Below are positions 9,552-18,923 of a DNA stretch of 64,000 nucleotides, one piece after another. The position numbers and the translations under genes were made by a program. The notes under the pieces are model-generated. The model was given only the letters and a program-made list of their open reading frames with translations, was not told the origin of the DNA and did no database searches. Within the stretch, counting starts at the first letter, position 1, and each line of letters opens with the position of its first letter. Origin of the DNA: Caldicellulosiruptor changbaiensis (GTDB taxonomy: Bacteria; Bacillota; Thermoanaerobacteria; Caldicellulosiruptorales; Caldicellulosiruptoraceae); the NCBI RefSeq assembly GCF_003999255.1, contig NZ_CP034791.1, forward strand, positions 1,714,501-1,778,500, read 5' to 3'.

Positions 9552-10693
9552 TTTATCATCTCCTTGTTATATAGTAATTCCAAAAACTCAGTAATTATAT
9601 CCCTGTACTTTTCTTCTTCTACCAAAAAAGAGTCATGTCCATAATCCGATTCAATCTCTTTGTAAATCAAATCAACACCTGCTTCTTGGAGCCTATCTCT
9701 CATATATCTCATCTGGCTGATTGGGAAGAGGATATCAGAGGTTATGGCTATGAGCAAAAACTTTGCCTTAATCCTCCTTAGTGCCTCATCCTCACTCCCA
9801 TATGTCCTTCCAAGGTCGTATAGGTCCATTGCACGTGTAAGATATAAATATGTATTTGCATCAAATCTCTGAACAAGTTTCATTCCTTGATAGTGTAGAT
9901 AACTTTCCACCTCAAATTCTGTGTTAAAAGACTCAAAAAAGCTCTCAACAGGGTCTTTCATCCTTCGGTTAAACTTCCTATCCATTAGTTTGTCTGACTG
10001 GTAAGTTATCATTCCGAGCATCCTTGCAATAGAAAGACCTTGAGCAGGACCTGTCTTGTCATAATAATCACCATTGTTCCAGTTAGGGTCTGCCATGATA
10101 GCCCTTCTCATAACTTCATTGAAGGCAATTGACTGCGCATTGAGCTTAAGTGGCGATGCAATGTTTATAACACCGTCCATAAAATCCGGGTAGCTCACAG
10201 CCCACTCTAAAGCTTGCATACCACCCATGGAACCGCCAACAACGCATAAAATATGCTCTATTTTCAGTGCTTCCAAAAGTTTTCTTTGAACATTGACCAT
10301 GTCTTTGATAGTTATAATAGGAAACCTTGCACCATAAGGCTTTCCTGTTTCAGGGTCAATAGAAGAAGGGCCTGTTGTCCCCTGACAGCCACCGAGAACA
10401 TTTGAACAGATAATAAAATACTTGTTTGTGTCAAACATCTTTCCGGGGCCGACAAACTTGTCCCACCAGCCGGGTTTTGGATCATCTTCTGAGTGTTTCG
10501 CAACGTGTGAATCGCCTGTCAGGGCATGAGTTATCAAAATAATGTTGTTCTTTTCTTTATTAATCTCTCCATAAGTCTCATAAGCAACTGTAATGGGTCC
10601 GAATTTCTTGCCACTTTCTAATACAAAGTCCTTGTTGTGTGCAAATTTTACAAACTTTTTGTAGCCCTCTTCCCAAAACTCAAATTTCTCCAA
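9548..10693 (-). CDS. metX: homoserine O-acetyltransferase
   Basis: Alpha/beta-hydrolase enzyme of 381 aa that acetylates homoserine with acetyl-CoA, the first committed step to methionine. The nucleophile serine sits in VVGGSMGGMQ, the family loop GWWDKFVGPGK is present, and the catalytic histidine is in YGHDSFL near the end. The start is TTG with GGGGGT 8 bases before it. It follows metY, which uses its product, after a 128-bp gap holding a large inverted repeat. Some family members prefer succinyl-CoA; this was not judged here. Confidence 0.94.
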   Translation of the reverse strand: MEKFEFWEEGYKKFVKFAHNKDFVLESGKKFGPITVAYETYGEINKEKNNIILITHALTGDSHVAKHSEDDPKPGWWDKFVGPGKMFDTNKYFIICSNVLGGCQGTTGPSSIDPETGKPYGARFPIITIKDMVNVQRKLLEALKIEHILCVVGGSMGGMQALEWAVSYPDFMDGVINIASPLKLNAQSIAFNEVMRRAIMADPNWNNGDYYDKTGPAQGLSIARMLGMITYQSDKLMDRKFNRRMKDPVESFFESFNTEFEVESYLHYQGMKLVQRFDANTYLYLTRAMDLYDLGRTYGSEDEALRRIKAKFLLIAITSDILFPISQMRYMRDRLQEAGVDLIYKEIESDYGHDSFLVEEEKYRDIITEFLELLYNKEMIK

Positions 10694-10727
10694 TCTCTTT
10701 TACCCCCACATTGAAGCTTATTTAAAA

Positions 10728-10790
10728 TGCATGAAAGATTGCCCCTTACATCAATTTTTAACTTTTTATCTTGGAGCAATCTTTCATGCA
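10728..10790 (-). repeat. 15-bp perfect inverted repeat with 33-nt loop between metY and metX
   Basis: TGCATGAAAGATTGC (10728-10742) and its exact complement (10776-10790) enclose 33 bases. On the minus strand the second arm is followed by TTTTAAATA, so it could stop or slow transcription from metY into metX, or protect an mRNA end. Its loop shares a 17-base block (one mismatch) with the loop of the hairpin at 18924-18980. Confidence 0.75.
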
Positions 10791-10821
10791 GCAGATGATA
10801 GGTCTTATTATATTCTTTATT

Positions 10822-12141
<1,320 letters not shown>

Positions 12142-12151
12142 TCAAAAAAGA

Positions 12152-12191
12152 TAAAAAAATAGTCTTCCTGCAGATAAGCTACAAGAAGACT
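12152..12191 (-). terminator. riboswitch-controlled intrinsic terminator
   Basis: A 13-bp stem with two G-U pairs (arms 12161-12173 and 12179-12191 on the plus strand), a 5-nt loop, then ATTTTTTTA on the minus strand. Its 5' arm and loop are the same bases that form the antiterminator. Confidence 0.93.
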
Positions 12192-12332
12192 TTTTTCAAA
12201 ATCTTCTTACTTCTTATCTGCCAGGTATTTTAAAAAATACCTGCTGGAATTGGCACCAAGAAAAAGGAAATAAGCCTTTTTCCGGTTGCCGGGCTTCATT
12301 GGGCCAGTCCCTCCACCACTCTTGATAAGAAG
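12152..12332 (-). promoter_or_regulatory. SAM-I (S-box) riboswitch with antiterminator and terminator
   Basis: The minus strand carries the S-box core: CTTATCAAGAG, GGTGGAGGGACTGGCCC, ATGAAGCCCGGCAACC, then a variable hairpin. The closing P1 helix is CTTCTTATC (about 12324-12332) with GATAAGAAG (about 12211-12219). Downstream, AGATAAG and AAGAAGA can pair instead with CTTATCT and TCTTCTT of the terminator to make an antiterminator. SAM binding would stabilise P1 and free the terminator. This is a transcription-attenuation switch for metY-metX. Confidence 0.97.
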
Positions 12333-12363
12333 TAATTTTCTAATATTCAATTTTGTTGCTTTG

Positions 12364-12392
12364 ATTATACCATTTAAAAATACATTGGTCAA
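12364..12392 (-). promoter_or_regulatory. sigma-A promoter of the methionine operon
   Basis: Minus strand TTGACC (12387-12392), exactly 17 bp, then a perfect TATAAT (12364-12369). It lies about 30 bp before the first base of the riboswitch P1 helix. Confidence 0.9.
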
Positions 12393-12403
12393 TACTCTAC
12401 TTT

Positions 12404-12691
12404 TTAAATCTGAATTCTTGGATTTTCTTCAGACATTCTGTAAATTACAATCTTCCTTCCTATCACCTGCACAGGCTCTGCGTTTAGTTTTTCGCATATA
12501 TAAGCTATCGCTTCTTTCGGCTCTATCTCACAGTTCTTCTCAAGGGCAATTTTTATAAGCTCTCTTGCAGAGAGTGCTTCATCTATTTGTTTGAGCACTC
12601 TTTCTGTAATCCCTTCCTTTCCAATTCGAATAATTGCATCCATTGTGTTTGCCATGCCCCTTAATTTTGCTCTTTGTTTGGATGTTAACAA
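12404..12691 (-). CDS. yhbY: YhbY-type CRM-domain RNA-binding protein
   Basis: Small RNA-binding protein of the CRM fold, 95 aa, associated in other bacteria with 50S ribosome assembly. Family marks are the start LTSKQRAKLRGMA, the glycine-rich turn IRIGKEGIT (GxxG-like loop), and the ending VQVIGRKIVIYR. The frame extends to a GTG at 12703, but that GTG lies inside the Shine-Dalgarno GAGGTG. The TTG at 12691 has that site 9 bases upstream and gives the usual family N-terminus, so I prefer it. Its 3' end runs up to the metY promoter. Confidence 0.88.
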   Translation of the reverse strand: MLTSKQRAKLRGMANTMDAIIRIGKEGITERVLKQIDEALSARELIKIALEKNCEIEPKEAIAYICEKLNAEPVQVIGRKIVIYRMSEENPRIQI

Positions 12692-12761
12692 GATATTTTT
12701 CACCTCTTTTTGAATTTAATTTTTGATAAAATACTTCTTTTTCGCTATTTATAAACTAAAA

Positions 12762-12789
12762 CGGCAGAAAGGATTTTGCCTTTCTGCCG
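12762..12789 (-). terminator. bidirectional-looking terminator hairpin
   Basis: Perfect 11-bp stem CGGCAGAAAGG / CCTTTCTGCCG with a 6-nt loop. The minus strand continues TTTTAGTTTAT and the plus strand continues GCGTTTTTTATTTTT. It ends the unit carrying the small CxxCxxC gene and separates it from yhbY. Confidence 0.85.
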
Positions 12790-12802
12790 GCGTTTTTTAT
12801 TT

Positions 12803-13039
12803 TTAGACCTCTACCTCTTTTCGAGACCTGCGCCGCTGCTTCTCGTACTCCGGATCCCCCTTTTTCCAACCGCTTCTTACCTTCTCAACCACCTTTTGTT
12901 TTGATACATCCACCACAAACCCGTTTTCCTTAAAACAAAAATATGTGGTATTACCTACCTTGCAGTTCCCACAATTGATGCACTCCATATCAGAAAAGAT
13001 GACCTCCAAACCTTTTAAGAATTTCTTTTTGCTTGTCAA
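12803..13039 (-). CDS. small CxxCxxC protein of unknown function
   Basis: I do not recognise this 78-aa (or shorter) protein. It has a CINCGNCKVG cluster (CxxCxxC) near the N-terminus, another cysteine in YFCFKENG, and a very basic tail (KQRRRSRKEVEV). A metal or [Fe-S] site or a nucleic-acid-binding role is possible but unproven. The frame opens with TTG at 13039; an ATG at 12988 (just before ECINC) with GGAGG 13 bases upstream is at least as likely, giving 61 aa. It lies 58 bp behind obg and ends at a strong terminator, so it is probably read with obg. Confidence 0.65.
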   Translation of the reverse strand: MTSKKKFLKGLEVIFSDMECINCGNCKVGNTTYFCFKENGFVVDVSKQKVVEKVRSGWKKGDPEYEKQRRRSRKEVEV

Positions 13040-13097
13040 TTATTTTAACCCATTTTTACTGTTTTGTCTATATCCATTTTTATGATAAATCTAAAAC

Positions 13098-14381
13098 TTA
13101 TTCATAATATTCAAACTCAACATCAAGTATCCTCACAATGTCGCCATCCTGGATTCCCATCTCTCTTAGCTTGTCAAAGACCCCAAGCTTGTTTAAGAAA
13201 TTTTGAAAATACCTGAATGAGTCATGGTCATTTAAAACTATGTTTCTTGCTACCTTCTCTACAACTGTTCCTTCTACAACATATACACCGTTTTCTTTTC
13301 TGACAGTAAGCGGTTTTACATCCTTTTTCTTGTAGTATACAAACGTCCGTGGCTTTGCATCCTCTTCGATATTTTCAGCTGCCTTTTGCTGTTTCAAAAG
13401 TTCATAAGCTCTTTTTAAAACCTCTCTTATCCCCATGCCAGTTGCAGCAGAGATGGGATACACTTCATACCCCATCTTTTCAATCTCTTCTTTGAAAAGT
13501 TCAAAATACGCCTGAGCATCAGGAAGGTCCATCTTGTTTGCTGCGACAATTTGAGGCTTTTGGGCAAGTTCAGGGCTGTATTTTTTTAGCTCCTCATTGA
13601 TTTTTATAAAATCCTCAACAGGCTCTCTTCCTTCACTTCCCGACACATCAACAATATGAATCAAAACCTTTGTCCTTTCAACATGTCGCAAAAATTGATG
13701 CCCAAGACCTGCTCCTTCACTTGCCCCTTCAATAAGCCCTGGTATGTCTGCTAAGACAAAGCTTTCACCCTCGCTAATATATACAATCCCAAGGTTGGGA
13801 TACTTTGTTGTAAATGGATAGTTTGCTATCTCAGGTCTTGCGTTTGTTGCAACAGACAAGAATGTTGACTTACCAACGTTTGGATAGCCAATCAGTCCAA
13901 CATCTGCTAAGACTTTTAGCTCCAAAATTACCCAAAGCTCGTCCCCTTTCTCCCCAACCTCAGCAAACCTTGGAACTTGCCTTGTGGCTGTTGCAAAATG
14001 GGCATTTCCTCTGCCACCTCTACCACCGTGGGCAACAATTGCTCTGTCGCCTTCTCTCGACAGGTCAGCAATTATCTCACCAGTTTCAGCATCTTTTATT
14101 ACAGTTCCAACAGGAACCTTTATTATCAAATCTTCGCCGTCTTTGCCATGCATATTGTTAGGTCCGCCACGCTCACCATTTTGTGCCTTGTAATGTCTTT
14201 TGTATTTAAAATCAAGCAGGGTGTTCAGCTCCCTATCAGCAACAAATATCACATCTCCGCCTTTTCCACCATCTCCTCCTGCAGGACCTCCTGCTGGAAC
14301 GTACTTCTCCCGCCTGAACGCAACTATACCATCTCCGCCATCCCCTGCTTTGACATAAATCTTTGCAATGTCCACAAACAT
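13098..14381 (-). CDS. obg: Obg family GTPase
   Basis: Ribosome-associated GTPase involved in 50S maturation and growth control, 427 aa. Three domains: the glycine-rich Obg fold (residues 1-158, with the KAGDGGDG and GGDGGKGGD repeats), the G domain (GYPNVGKST for G1, DIPGLIEGA for G3, NKMD for G4), and the C-terminal OCT domain found in Firmicutes. The frame continues to 14432, but the ATG at 14381 has AGAGGTGAG properly placed and gives the standard MFVDIAKIYVK start. It follows rpmA across an attenuating hairpin, the common rplU-prp-rpmA-obg order. Confidence 0.96.
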   Translation of the reverse strand: MFVDIAKIYVKAGDGGDGIVAFRREKYVPAGGPAGGDGGKGGDVIFVADRELNTLLDFKYKRHYKAQNGERGGPNNMHGKDGEDLIIKVPVGTVIKDAETGEIIADLSREGDRAIVAHGGRGGRGNAHFATATRQVPRFAEVGEKGDELWVILELKVLADVGLIGYPNVGKSTFLSVATNARPEIANYPFTTKYPNLGIVYISEGESFVLADIPGLIEGASEGAGLGHQFLRHVERTKVLIHIVDVSGSEGREPVEDFIKINEELKKYSPELAQKPQIVAANKMDLPDAQAYFELFKEEIEKMGYEVYPISAATGMGIREVLKRAYELLKQQKAAENIEEDAKPRTFVYYKKKDVKPLTVRKENGVYVVEGTVVEKVARNIVLNDHDSFRYFQNFLNKLGVFDKLREMGIQDGDIVRILDVEFEYYE

Positions 14382-14419
14382 GAATATCTCACCTCTTTTA
14401 AGAACAACTAAAAGATACA

Positions 14420-14460
14420 AAAAAAGAGACAAACCTCTTTTGTCAGTTTGCCTCTTTTTG
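14420..14460 (-). terminator. hairpin between rpmA and obg
   Basis: On the minus strand AAAAAGAGGCAAAC pairs with GTTTGTCTCTTTTT (one G-U pair, loop of about 11) and runs into a T stretch. It lies between two genes normally co-transcribed, so it probably lowers obg expression relative to the ribosomal proteins rather than fully ending transcription. Confidence 0.75.
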
Positions 14461-14485
14461 AAAAGCGTTAAACCATAATAGATTT

Positions 14486-14785
14486 TTATTGAGCAGCAAC
14501 CATCTCTTCAGCTGGAATAACAGACACAACTTTTCTTCCTCTCTTGTTTTCAAACTTTACATACCCTGTAACTAAAGCAAAAAGTGTGTCATCTCCACCA
14601 CGACCGACATTCTTGCCTGGGTGGAATTTAGTTCCCCTCTGTCTTACCAAGATGTTTCCTGCCAAAACAAACTGACCGTCTGACCTTTTAACACCAAGTC
14701 TTTTTGACTCGCTGTCTCTTCCGTTTCTTGTTGAACCACCAGCTTTCTTGTGTGCAAACAGCTGAATGTCAAATATTAACTTCAT
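14486..14785 (-). CDS. rpmA: ribosomal protein L27 with cleavable N-terminal extension
   Basis: 50S protein L27, 99 aa. Mature L27 begins [15 protein letters not shown], and its tail reaches the peptidyl transferase centre. Here nine to ten extra residues ([10 protein letters not shown]) precede it. In Firmicutes such an extension is removed by the protease Prp, with cleavage after the paired hydrophobic residues; the adjacent gene is prp. The start overlaps the prp stop by 17 bp. Part of the rplU-prp-rpmA operon. Confidence 0.96.
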   Translation of the reverse strand: MKLIFDIQLFAHKKAGGSTRNGRDSESKRLGVKRSDGQFVLAGNILVRQRGTKFHPGKNVGRGGDDTLFALVTGYVKFENKRGRKVVSVIPAEEMVAAQ

Positions 14786-15110
14786 CCTCTTTCACCTCCA
14801 CTTTAACATATTTTGGATACTGAGATTCTAACTCTTTTAACGCTAAATATGCTGTTTGAAGAAGAAGCGAACAGCCCTTTGTTACTTCTTCATTGTTATT
14901 TAGCACTTCAAATTCTAAATAGCCTTCTTTTTGTTCTAACGAATGCTCAGCTTTCAATATCTCAATACAGCCATTTACATTTGCAAGTACTATTGAAGAG
15001 ACTGCACTGCAAACAATATCTTTACCTTTCGGAGCAAAATGGCTGTGCCCTTTGACAACTATTTTATAATACCCTTTCTTTTGTGATTTTAAAAAAGTAG
15101 CTTCAATCAT
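14769..15110 (-). CDS. prp: ribosomal-processing cysteine protease Prp
   Basis: Cysteine protease that removes the N-terminal extension of L27 in Firmicutes (known from Staphylococcus aureus). The histidine-cysteine dyad is visible in [20 protein letters not shown], the family signature near residues 20-38. I chose the ATG at 15110 because family members begin MI..; a TTG at 15119, closer to the AGTAGG site, would add three residues. It is placed between rplU and rpmA, as in most Firmicutes. Confidence 0.9.
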   Translation of the reverse strand: MIEATFLKSQKKGYYKIVVKGHSHFAPKGKDIVCSAVSSIVLANVNGCIEILKAEHSLEQKEGYLEFEVLNNNEEVTKGCSLLLQTAYLALKELESQYPKYVKVEVKEDEVNI

Positions 15111-15129
15111 GGTTGACAATTTAACCTAC

Positions 15130-15441
15130 TTACTTTGCTATTTTTGTTATCTGAATCTTTGTATACCACTGGCGATGTCCAAGTTTTCTGTGGTAACCTG
15201 TTTTTGATTTGTAAGTAAATACTATGATTTTCTTATCCTTTGCATGTTCTAAAACCTTTGCTTCAACATATGCGCCATCTACATATGGCTTTCCAACAAC
15301 AAACCCATCGTCAGACGAAATTGCCAACACCTTATCAATCTTTACCACAGAGTCAACATCAGCTTTTAATTTTTCAACCTTTAAAACGTCGCCTTCCTGC
15401 ACCTTATATTGCTTTCCACCTGTTTCAATTATTGCATACAT
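15130..15441 (-). CDS. rplU: ribosomal protein L21
   Basis: 50S protein L21, 103 aa, with the standard start [18 protein letters not shown] and the C-terminal signature [18 protein letters not shown]. The open frame reaches 15480; the ATG at 15441 matches the family N-terminus and has AGGAGG 13 bases upstream. First gene of the ribosomal operon, behind a strong promoter and a conserved-looking G+C-rich leader. Confidence 0.96.
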   Translation of the reverse strand: MYAIIETGGKQYKVQEGDVLKVEKLKADVDSVVKIDKVLAISSDDGFVVGKPYVDGAYVEAKVLEHAKDKKIIVFTYKSKTGYHRKLGHRQWYTKIQITKIAK

Positions 15442-15480
15442 CCTCTTTTCCATACCTCCTGCTTTTAAGAAATTTTTCAA

Positions 15481-15540
15481 ATTCTGCCTGCACGCCGCTA
15501 CGGGAGCATTTTACCCTTTGCGAGCGCTCATAAAACAACA
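15481..15540 (-). promoter_or_regulatory. candidate L21 leader RNA
   Basis: The minus-strand leader between the rplU promoter and start has a G+C-rich core (GAGCGCTCGC, then GGG, ATGCTCCCGTAGCGGCG) unlike the A+T-rich surroundings, with several complementary segments. Firmicute rplU genes are known to carry a structured L21 leader used for feedback control. The identity here is inferred from position and composition; I did not fold it. Confidence 0.5.
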
Positions 15541-15546
15541 TTCAAT

Positions 15547-15575
15547 ATTATAGCATTGAATATTGTCCATTACAA
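15547..15575 (-). promoter_or_regulatory. sigma-A promoter of the rplU operon
   Basis: Minus strand TTGTAA (15570-15575), 17-bp spacer, TATAAT (15547-15552). An ATTCAAT/ATTGAAT inverted repeat surrounds the -10 element. Confidence 0.8.
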
Positions 15576-15609
15576 TAGCAAATTTTCCTCAAAACCCTTT
15601 ACATCTTTA

Positions 15610-16146
15610 TCATTTCGTTTCCTTGTAAAACCTCTCTTTTTCACTGTAAATACAGCCGCAATACTTTTGCATATAAAGTCCCATCTCTCTTGCTTTTTGC
15701 CTTCCTTCTCTAAATCCTTCCCTGAAATCTCTATAATAAAACTCAATCTCGTACTTTTTTGAAATGGCTTCTCCAAGTTCTTTTATAAGCTCATGCTTTT
15801 GATAAGGACTTACCAAAAGAGAGGTTGTAAAGGCATCAAACCCACTTTTTTTGGCAACCAAGGCAGTTCTTTCTAACCTCACAGAATAACAATAAATACA
15901 CCTTGCATTTTCTCTAAAAGCACAGTTTCGTAAAAACTCTTCCAAAGGGTACTCATCTATCACAATAAGTTTTTTACCGCGCAGGTCATAAAAAATCTTT
16001 GCTGAATCTAATCTGTTTTTAAACTCTGTATAAGGATGAATGTTTGGATTGAAAAAAAGCCCAAAAACTTCATGCCCTTCTTCACTTAGCTTTTCCAAAG
16101 GGTACACACTACAAGGACCACAGCATGTGTGCATAAGTAACCTCAT
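15610..16146 (-). CDS. queH: epoxyqueuosine reductase QueH
   Basis: Reductase for the last step of queuosine synthesis in tRNA (epoxyqueuosine to queuosine), the non-QueG form (formerly DUF208), 178 aa. The adjacent cysteine pair is in HTCCGPCS near the N-terminus, and further cysteines that bind iron or an [Fe-S] cluster are in [10 protein letters not shown] and YCGCIYSE. The [12 protein letters not shown] stretch is typical. Its ATG overlaps the ruvB stop by 4 bp, so it is the last gene of the ruvC-ruvA-ruvB-queH unit. Confidence 0.9.
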   Translation of the reverse strand: MRLLMHTCCGPCSVYPLEKLSEEGHEVFGLFFNPNIHPYTEFKNRLDSAKIFYDLRGKKLIVIDEYPLEEFLRNCAFRENARCIYCYSVRLERTALVAKKSGFDAFTTSLLVSPYQKHELIKELGEAISKKYEIEFYYRDFREGFREGRQKAREMGLYMQKYCGCIYSEKERFYKETK

Positions 16147-17159
16147 CTTTTATCACCACTTTCTTTGACATTAAACTTTATCTTTGCAATGTGATTTATA
16201 GCTTTTTGAGTGGCAACTCTTCCTCGCGCAGTCTTTACTAAAAAACCTTCCTGAATCAAATAAGGTTCATAGATATCTTCAATTGTCCCTTCATCTTCTC
16301 CAATGGCAGCTGCAATTGTAGAAAGTCCAACAGGTCCTCCGCCAAACTTGTAAACTATTGCTTCCAAAATATTCCTGTCAACAAGGTCAAGTCCATATTC
16401 GTCCACCTCAAACATCTCAAGCCCATTCTTTGCAACCTCATATGTTATACTTCCTGTGTGCTTTACCATAGCATAATCTCTAAGTCTTCTAAGTAGTCTG
16501 TTTGCAACTCTTGGAGTTCCTCTTGAGCGCTTTGCAATCTCTATGCATGCTTCTTTTTCTATATCGCACTTTAAAATGCTGGCAGACCTCATAACAATCT
16601 GGCTTAGCTCTTCAACTGTGTAGTAGTCAAGCCTTTCTATTATTCCAAACCTGTCTCTCAGCGGTGATGATAAAAGACCTGCCCTTGTTGTTGCTCCAAT
16701 GAGTGTAAAAGGTGGCAAAGTCAATCTTATAGTCTTTGCGGACGGACCTTTACCAATCACAATATCAACCTTTTTGTCTTCCATTGCAGGATATAAAACC
16801 TCTTCGATTGTTCTGTTTAGTCTATGAATTTCATCAATAAACAAAATATTATTTTCACCAATATTTGTAAGAATGGCAACAAGGTCGCCTGCTCTCTCTA
16901 TTGCAGGGCCAGATGTTACTTTTATATCAACTCCCATTTCATTTGCAATGATGTTTGCCAATGTTGTTTTTCCAAGACCAGGTGGACCATATAAGAGTAC
17001 ATGGTCAAGAGGTTCTTTTCTTTTTTTGGCAGCTTCAATAAAGATTTTTATTTTTTCTTTCACTTTTTGCTGGCCTATATAATCTTCAAGTGTCTTTGGT
17101 CGCAGTGACTCCTCATGAACATCCTCAATAGAAAATTTATTATCCAGTAATCTCTCCAT
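16143..17159 (-). CDS. ruvB: Holliday junction branch-migration helicase subunit RuvB
   Basis: AAA+ motor of the RuvAB branch-migration complex, 338 aa. Walker A is [12 protein letters not shown], Walker B is ILFIDEIHR, sensor 1 is LIGATTRAG and the arginine finger region is [10 protein letters not shown]-terminal winged helix ends in GRVATQKA. Length is normal. It lies 32 bp after ruvA. Confidence 0.97.
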   Translation of the reverse strand: MERLLDNKFSIEDVHEESLRPKTLEDYIGQQKVKEKIKIFIEAAKKRKEPLDHVLLYGPPGLGKTTLANIIANEMGVDIKVTSGPAIERAGDLVAILTNIGENNILFIDEIHRLNRTIEEVLYPAMEDKKVDIVIGKGPSAKTIRLTLPPFTLIGATTRAGLLSSPLRDRFGIIERLDYYTVEELSQIVMRSASILKCDIEKEACIEIAKRSRGTPRVANRLLRRLRDYAMVKHTGSITYEVAKNGLEMFEVDEYGLDLVDRNILEAIVYKFGGGPVGLSTIAAAIGEDEGTIEDIYEPYLIQEGFLVKTARGRVATQKAINHIAKIKFNVKESGDKR

Positions 17160-17191
17160 TTTATTTCATTCCTCTTTGAATTTGTTTTTTC

Positions 17192-17785
17192 TCAAATCTT
17201 TGATAACTTTTTCAAAGCAAGTTTTATTCCATCTTCCAAAGAAAGTTCAGAAAAATCTTCGGATGAAAGAACCTGGTTGATTTCATCTATCTCATATCCC
17301 AAGGATAAAAGTGCTAAAGATATTTCCTCAAGCTTTTCATAAGTTTTTTCTTCTGTACCTGAAGTAGAAGCTACTTTGAACTCTTTCTTGAGTGTCTCTT
17401 TAAGTTCAAGAATTATCCTGCTTGCAGTTTTTTTTCCAATTCCTTTTACCTTCTCAAGTCTTGCCACATTTCCCTTTGCAATTTCCACAATAAGCTGCTG
17501 ATAATCTATTGATGAAAGAATCTGAAGAGCTAATTTGCTGCCAACACCGGTTACCTTCTGAAGCTTTAAAAAAAGTTCTCTTTCTTCCCTTGTCAAAAAA
17601 CCGTAACATTCAAGCTCTGATAAATTTTCGTTAAACTTTAGGCTAACATACACTCTCTTTTCTTTGCCTAAAAATTCAGAGAATTTTGTGCTATTACAAA
17701 ATATTTTTATGTATATGTTATTGTAATTGAGGATAACATAATTATTAAATACCTCTTGGATGGTTCCCACAATAGAATCTATCAT
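17192..17785 (-). CDS. ruvA: Holliday junction DNA-binding subunit RuvA
   Basis: Tetrameric Holliday-junction binder that loads RuvB, 197 aa. An N-terminal OB domain (MIDSIVGTIQEV..) is followed by helix-hairpin-helix motifs LQKVTGVGSKLA and LEKVKGIGKKTASRII. A C-terminal domain III contacts RuvB. It overlaps the ruvC stop by 4 bp. Confidence 0.96.
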   Translation of the reverse strand: MIDSIVGTIQEVFNNYVILNYNNIYIKIFCNSTKFSEFLGKEKRVYVSLKFNENLSELECYGFLTREERELFLKLQKVTGVGSKLALQILSSIDYQQLIVEIAKGNVARLEKVKGIGKKTASRIILELKETLKKEFKVASTSGTEEKTYEKLEEISLALLSLGYEIDEINQVLSSEDFSELSLEDGIKLALKKLSKI

Positions 17786-18282
17786 ACTTCATCCTCCTGA
17801 TAAAGTACCGAAGAGCTTGACAGTATATGACACATCGCAACAGCCAAAGCATCTGCAACATCATCTGGCTTGGGAATTTCAGAAAGACCAAGTAGACTTT
17901 TTACCATTTTTTGTATTTGAGTTTTATCTGCTCTACCATATCCAGTTATGGATTGTTTGACCTGCAATGGGGTGTATTCGTAAATACTTAGGTTATTCTG
18001 AATACATGTGAGAATAATCACACCTCTTGCCTCACCAATTGTGATAGCAGTTTTGGAGTTTTTACTGAAAAAAAGTTCTTCAATTGCAACAACGTCAGGC
18101 TGGTACAGCGAAATTATGCTACAAAGCTCAGTATAAAGATGTAAAAGTCTCATCGACTTTTTGAGACTGCTCGAAGTTTCTATTCTGCCATAGTCGATTA
18201 CTTTAAACTCTGAGCCATTTTTAGACTCTATAATTCCATAACCAGTCAGCGCAATCCCGGGGTCAATACCAAGCACTCGCAA
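17782..18282 (-). CDS. ruvC: Holliday junction resolvase RuvC
   Basis: RNase H-fold endonuclease that cuts Holliday junctions, 166 aa. The acidic residues are visible: D in LGIDPGIALTGYG, E in VAIEELFF, and DD in PDDVADALAVAMCH. The TTG at 18282 lies directly behind GAGAGGAG; that site is better spaced for a GTG two codons in (18276), while AAAGGA further up would suit the TTG. The start is therefore uncertain by two residues. First gene of ruvC-A-B-queH. Confidence 0.94.
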   Translation of the reverse strand: MRVLGIDPGIALTGYGIIESKNGSEFKVIDYGRIETSSSLKKSMRLLHLYTELCSIISLYQPDVVAIEELFFSKNSKTAITIGEARGVIILTCIQNNLSIYEYTPLQVKQSITGYGRADKTQIQKMVKSLLGLSEIPKPDDVADALAVAMCHILSSSSVLYQEDEV

Positions 18283-18386
18283 CTCCTCTCAAATCCTTTC
18301 TTTATATTTCGAATTTTTACCCCTACAAACATTGATTCTTTATTCATTTTAGCACAATTTAATTTTTTTATCCACAAAATATATGC

Positions 18387-18415
18387 TTGCATTTTTATTC
18401 TTTTTAACTTATAAT
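18387..18415 (+). promoter_or_regulatory. sigma-A promoter of the GNAT gene
   Basis: TTGCAT (18387-18392), 17-bp spacer, TATAAT (18410-18415), 25 bp before the chosen ATG, which has AGGAGG 7 bases upstream. Confidence 0.8.
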
Positions 18416-18439
18416 TATGCACTGAAGGAGGAAAGAATA

Positions 18440-18922
18440 ATGGAATTTGTTGTTCGAAGAGCAACTTATGATGATGTAAAGGCTATAAAAGAAATAACAA
18501 AAGAGGCGTTTACAAAGTATTGTGAGCTTGCAGGTATTGACCCTGCCAAAAATGCGGCTGTGAATGAGACTGAAGAGGATATAAAAAGGGATATTGATAC
18601 CAAAGAGGTTTATGTTGCTTTTATGGACGGAATAATTGTGGGCACAATCAGGGTTGAAATCTTTCCTGACAAAACAGCATATATTAGCCGTTTTGGTGTA
18701 AGGCTCAACTATCAAAACAATGGCGTTGGCAAGGCACTTATGAAAGTTGTTGATGAGAGACTCAAAGAGCTTGGGGTCAAAAAGGTTTATCTTCACACTG
18801 CATCTAAGGTAAGAGATCTGGTTCGATTCTACTATGCAAGGGGTTTTTATATTGTATCAACATCAAATGAAAATGGGTACATCAGAGCACTTCTGTGTAA
18901 AGAGTATGATGAAGAAAATTAA
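18440..18922 (+). CDS. GNAT-family N-acetyltransferase
   Basis: Acetyl-CoA-dependent acetyltransferase of 160 aa; the acceptor is unknown. The GNAT fold shows the IVGTIRVE strand, the acetyl-CoA loop NNGVGKAL (Q/RxxGxG/A type) and the FYYARGFYIV end. The frame extends upstream to 18383, but the ATG at 18440 has a strong AGGAGG and the promoter lies between. It is a lone plus-strand gene between two minus-strand blocks. Confidence 0.85.
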   Translation: MEFVVRRATYDDVKAIKEITKEAFTKYCELAGIDPAKNAAVNETEEDIKRDIDTKEVYVAFMDGIIVGTIRVEIFPDKTAYISRFGVRLNYQNNGVGKALMKVVDERLKELGVKKVYLHTASKVRDLVRFYYARGFYIVSTSNENGYIRALLCKEYDEEN

Positions 18923-18923
18923 A

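Noticed and set aside
12207..12392. 61-codon open frame on the minus strand
   Set aside because: It lies wholly within the SAM-I riboswitch and its promoter and has no ribosome-binding site.
13814..14411. Plus-strand open frames opposite obg
   Set aside because: They are antisense to a clearly conserved GTPase gene and have unnatural composition and no start signals.
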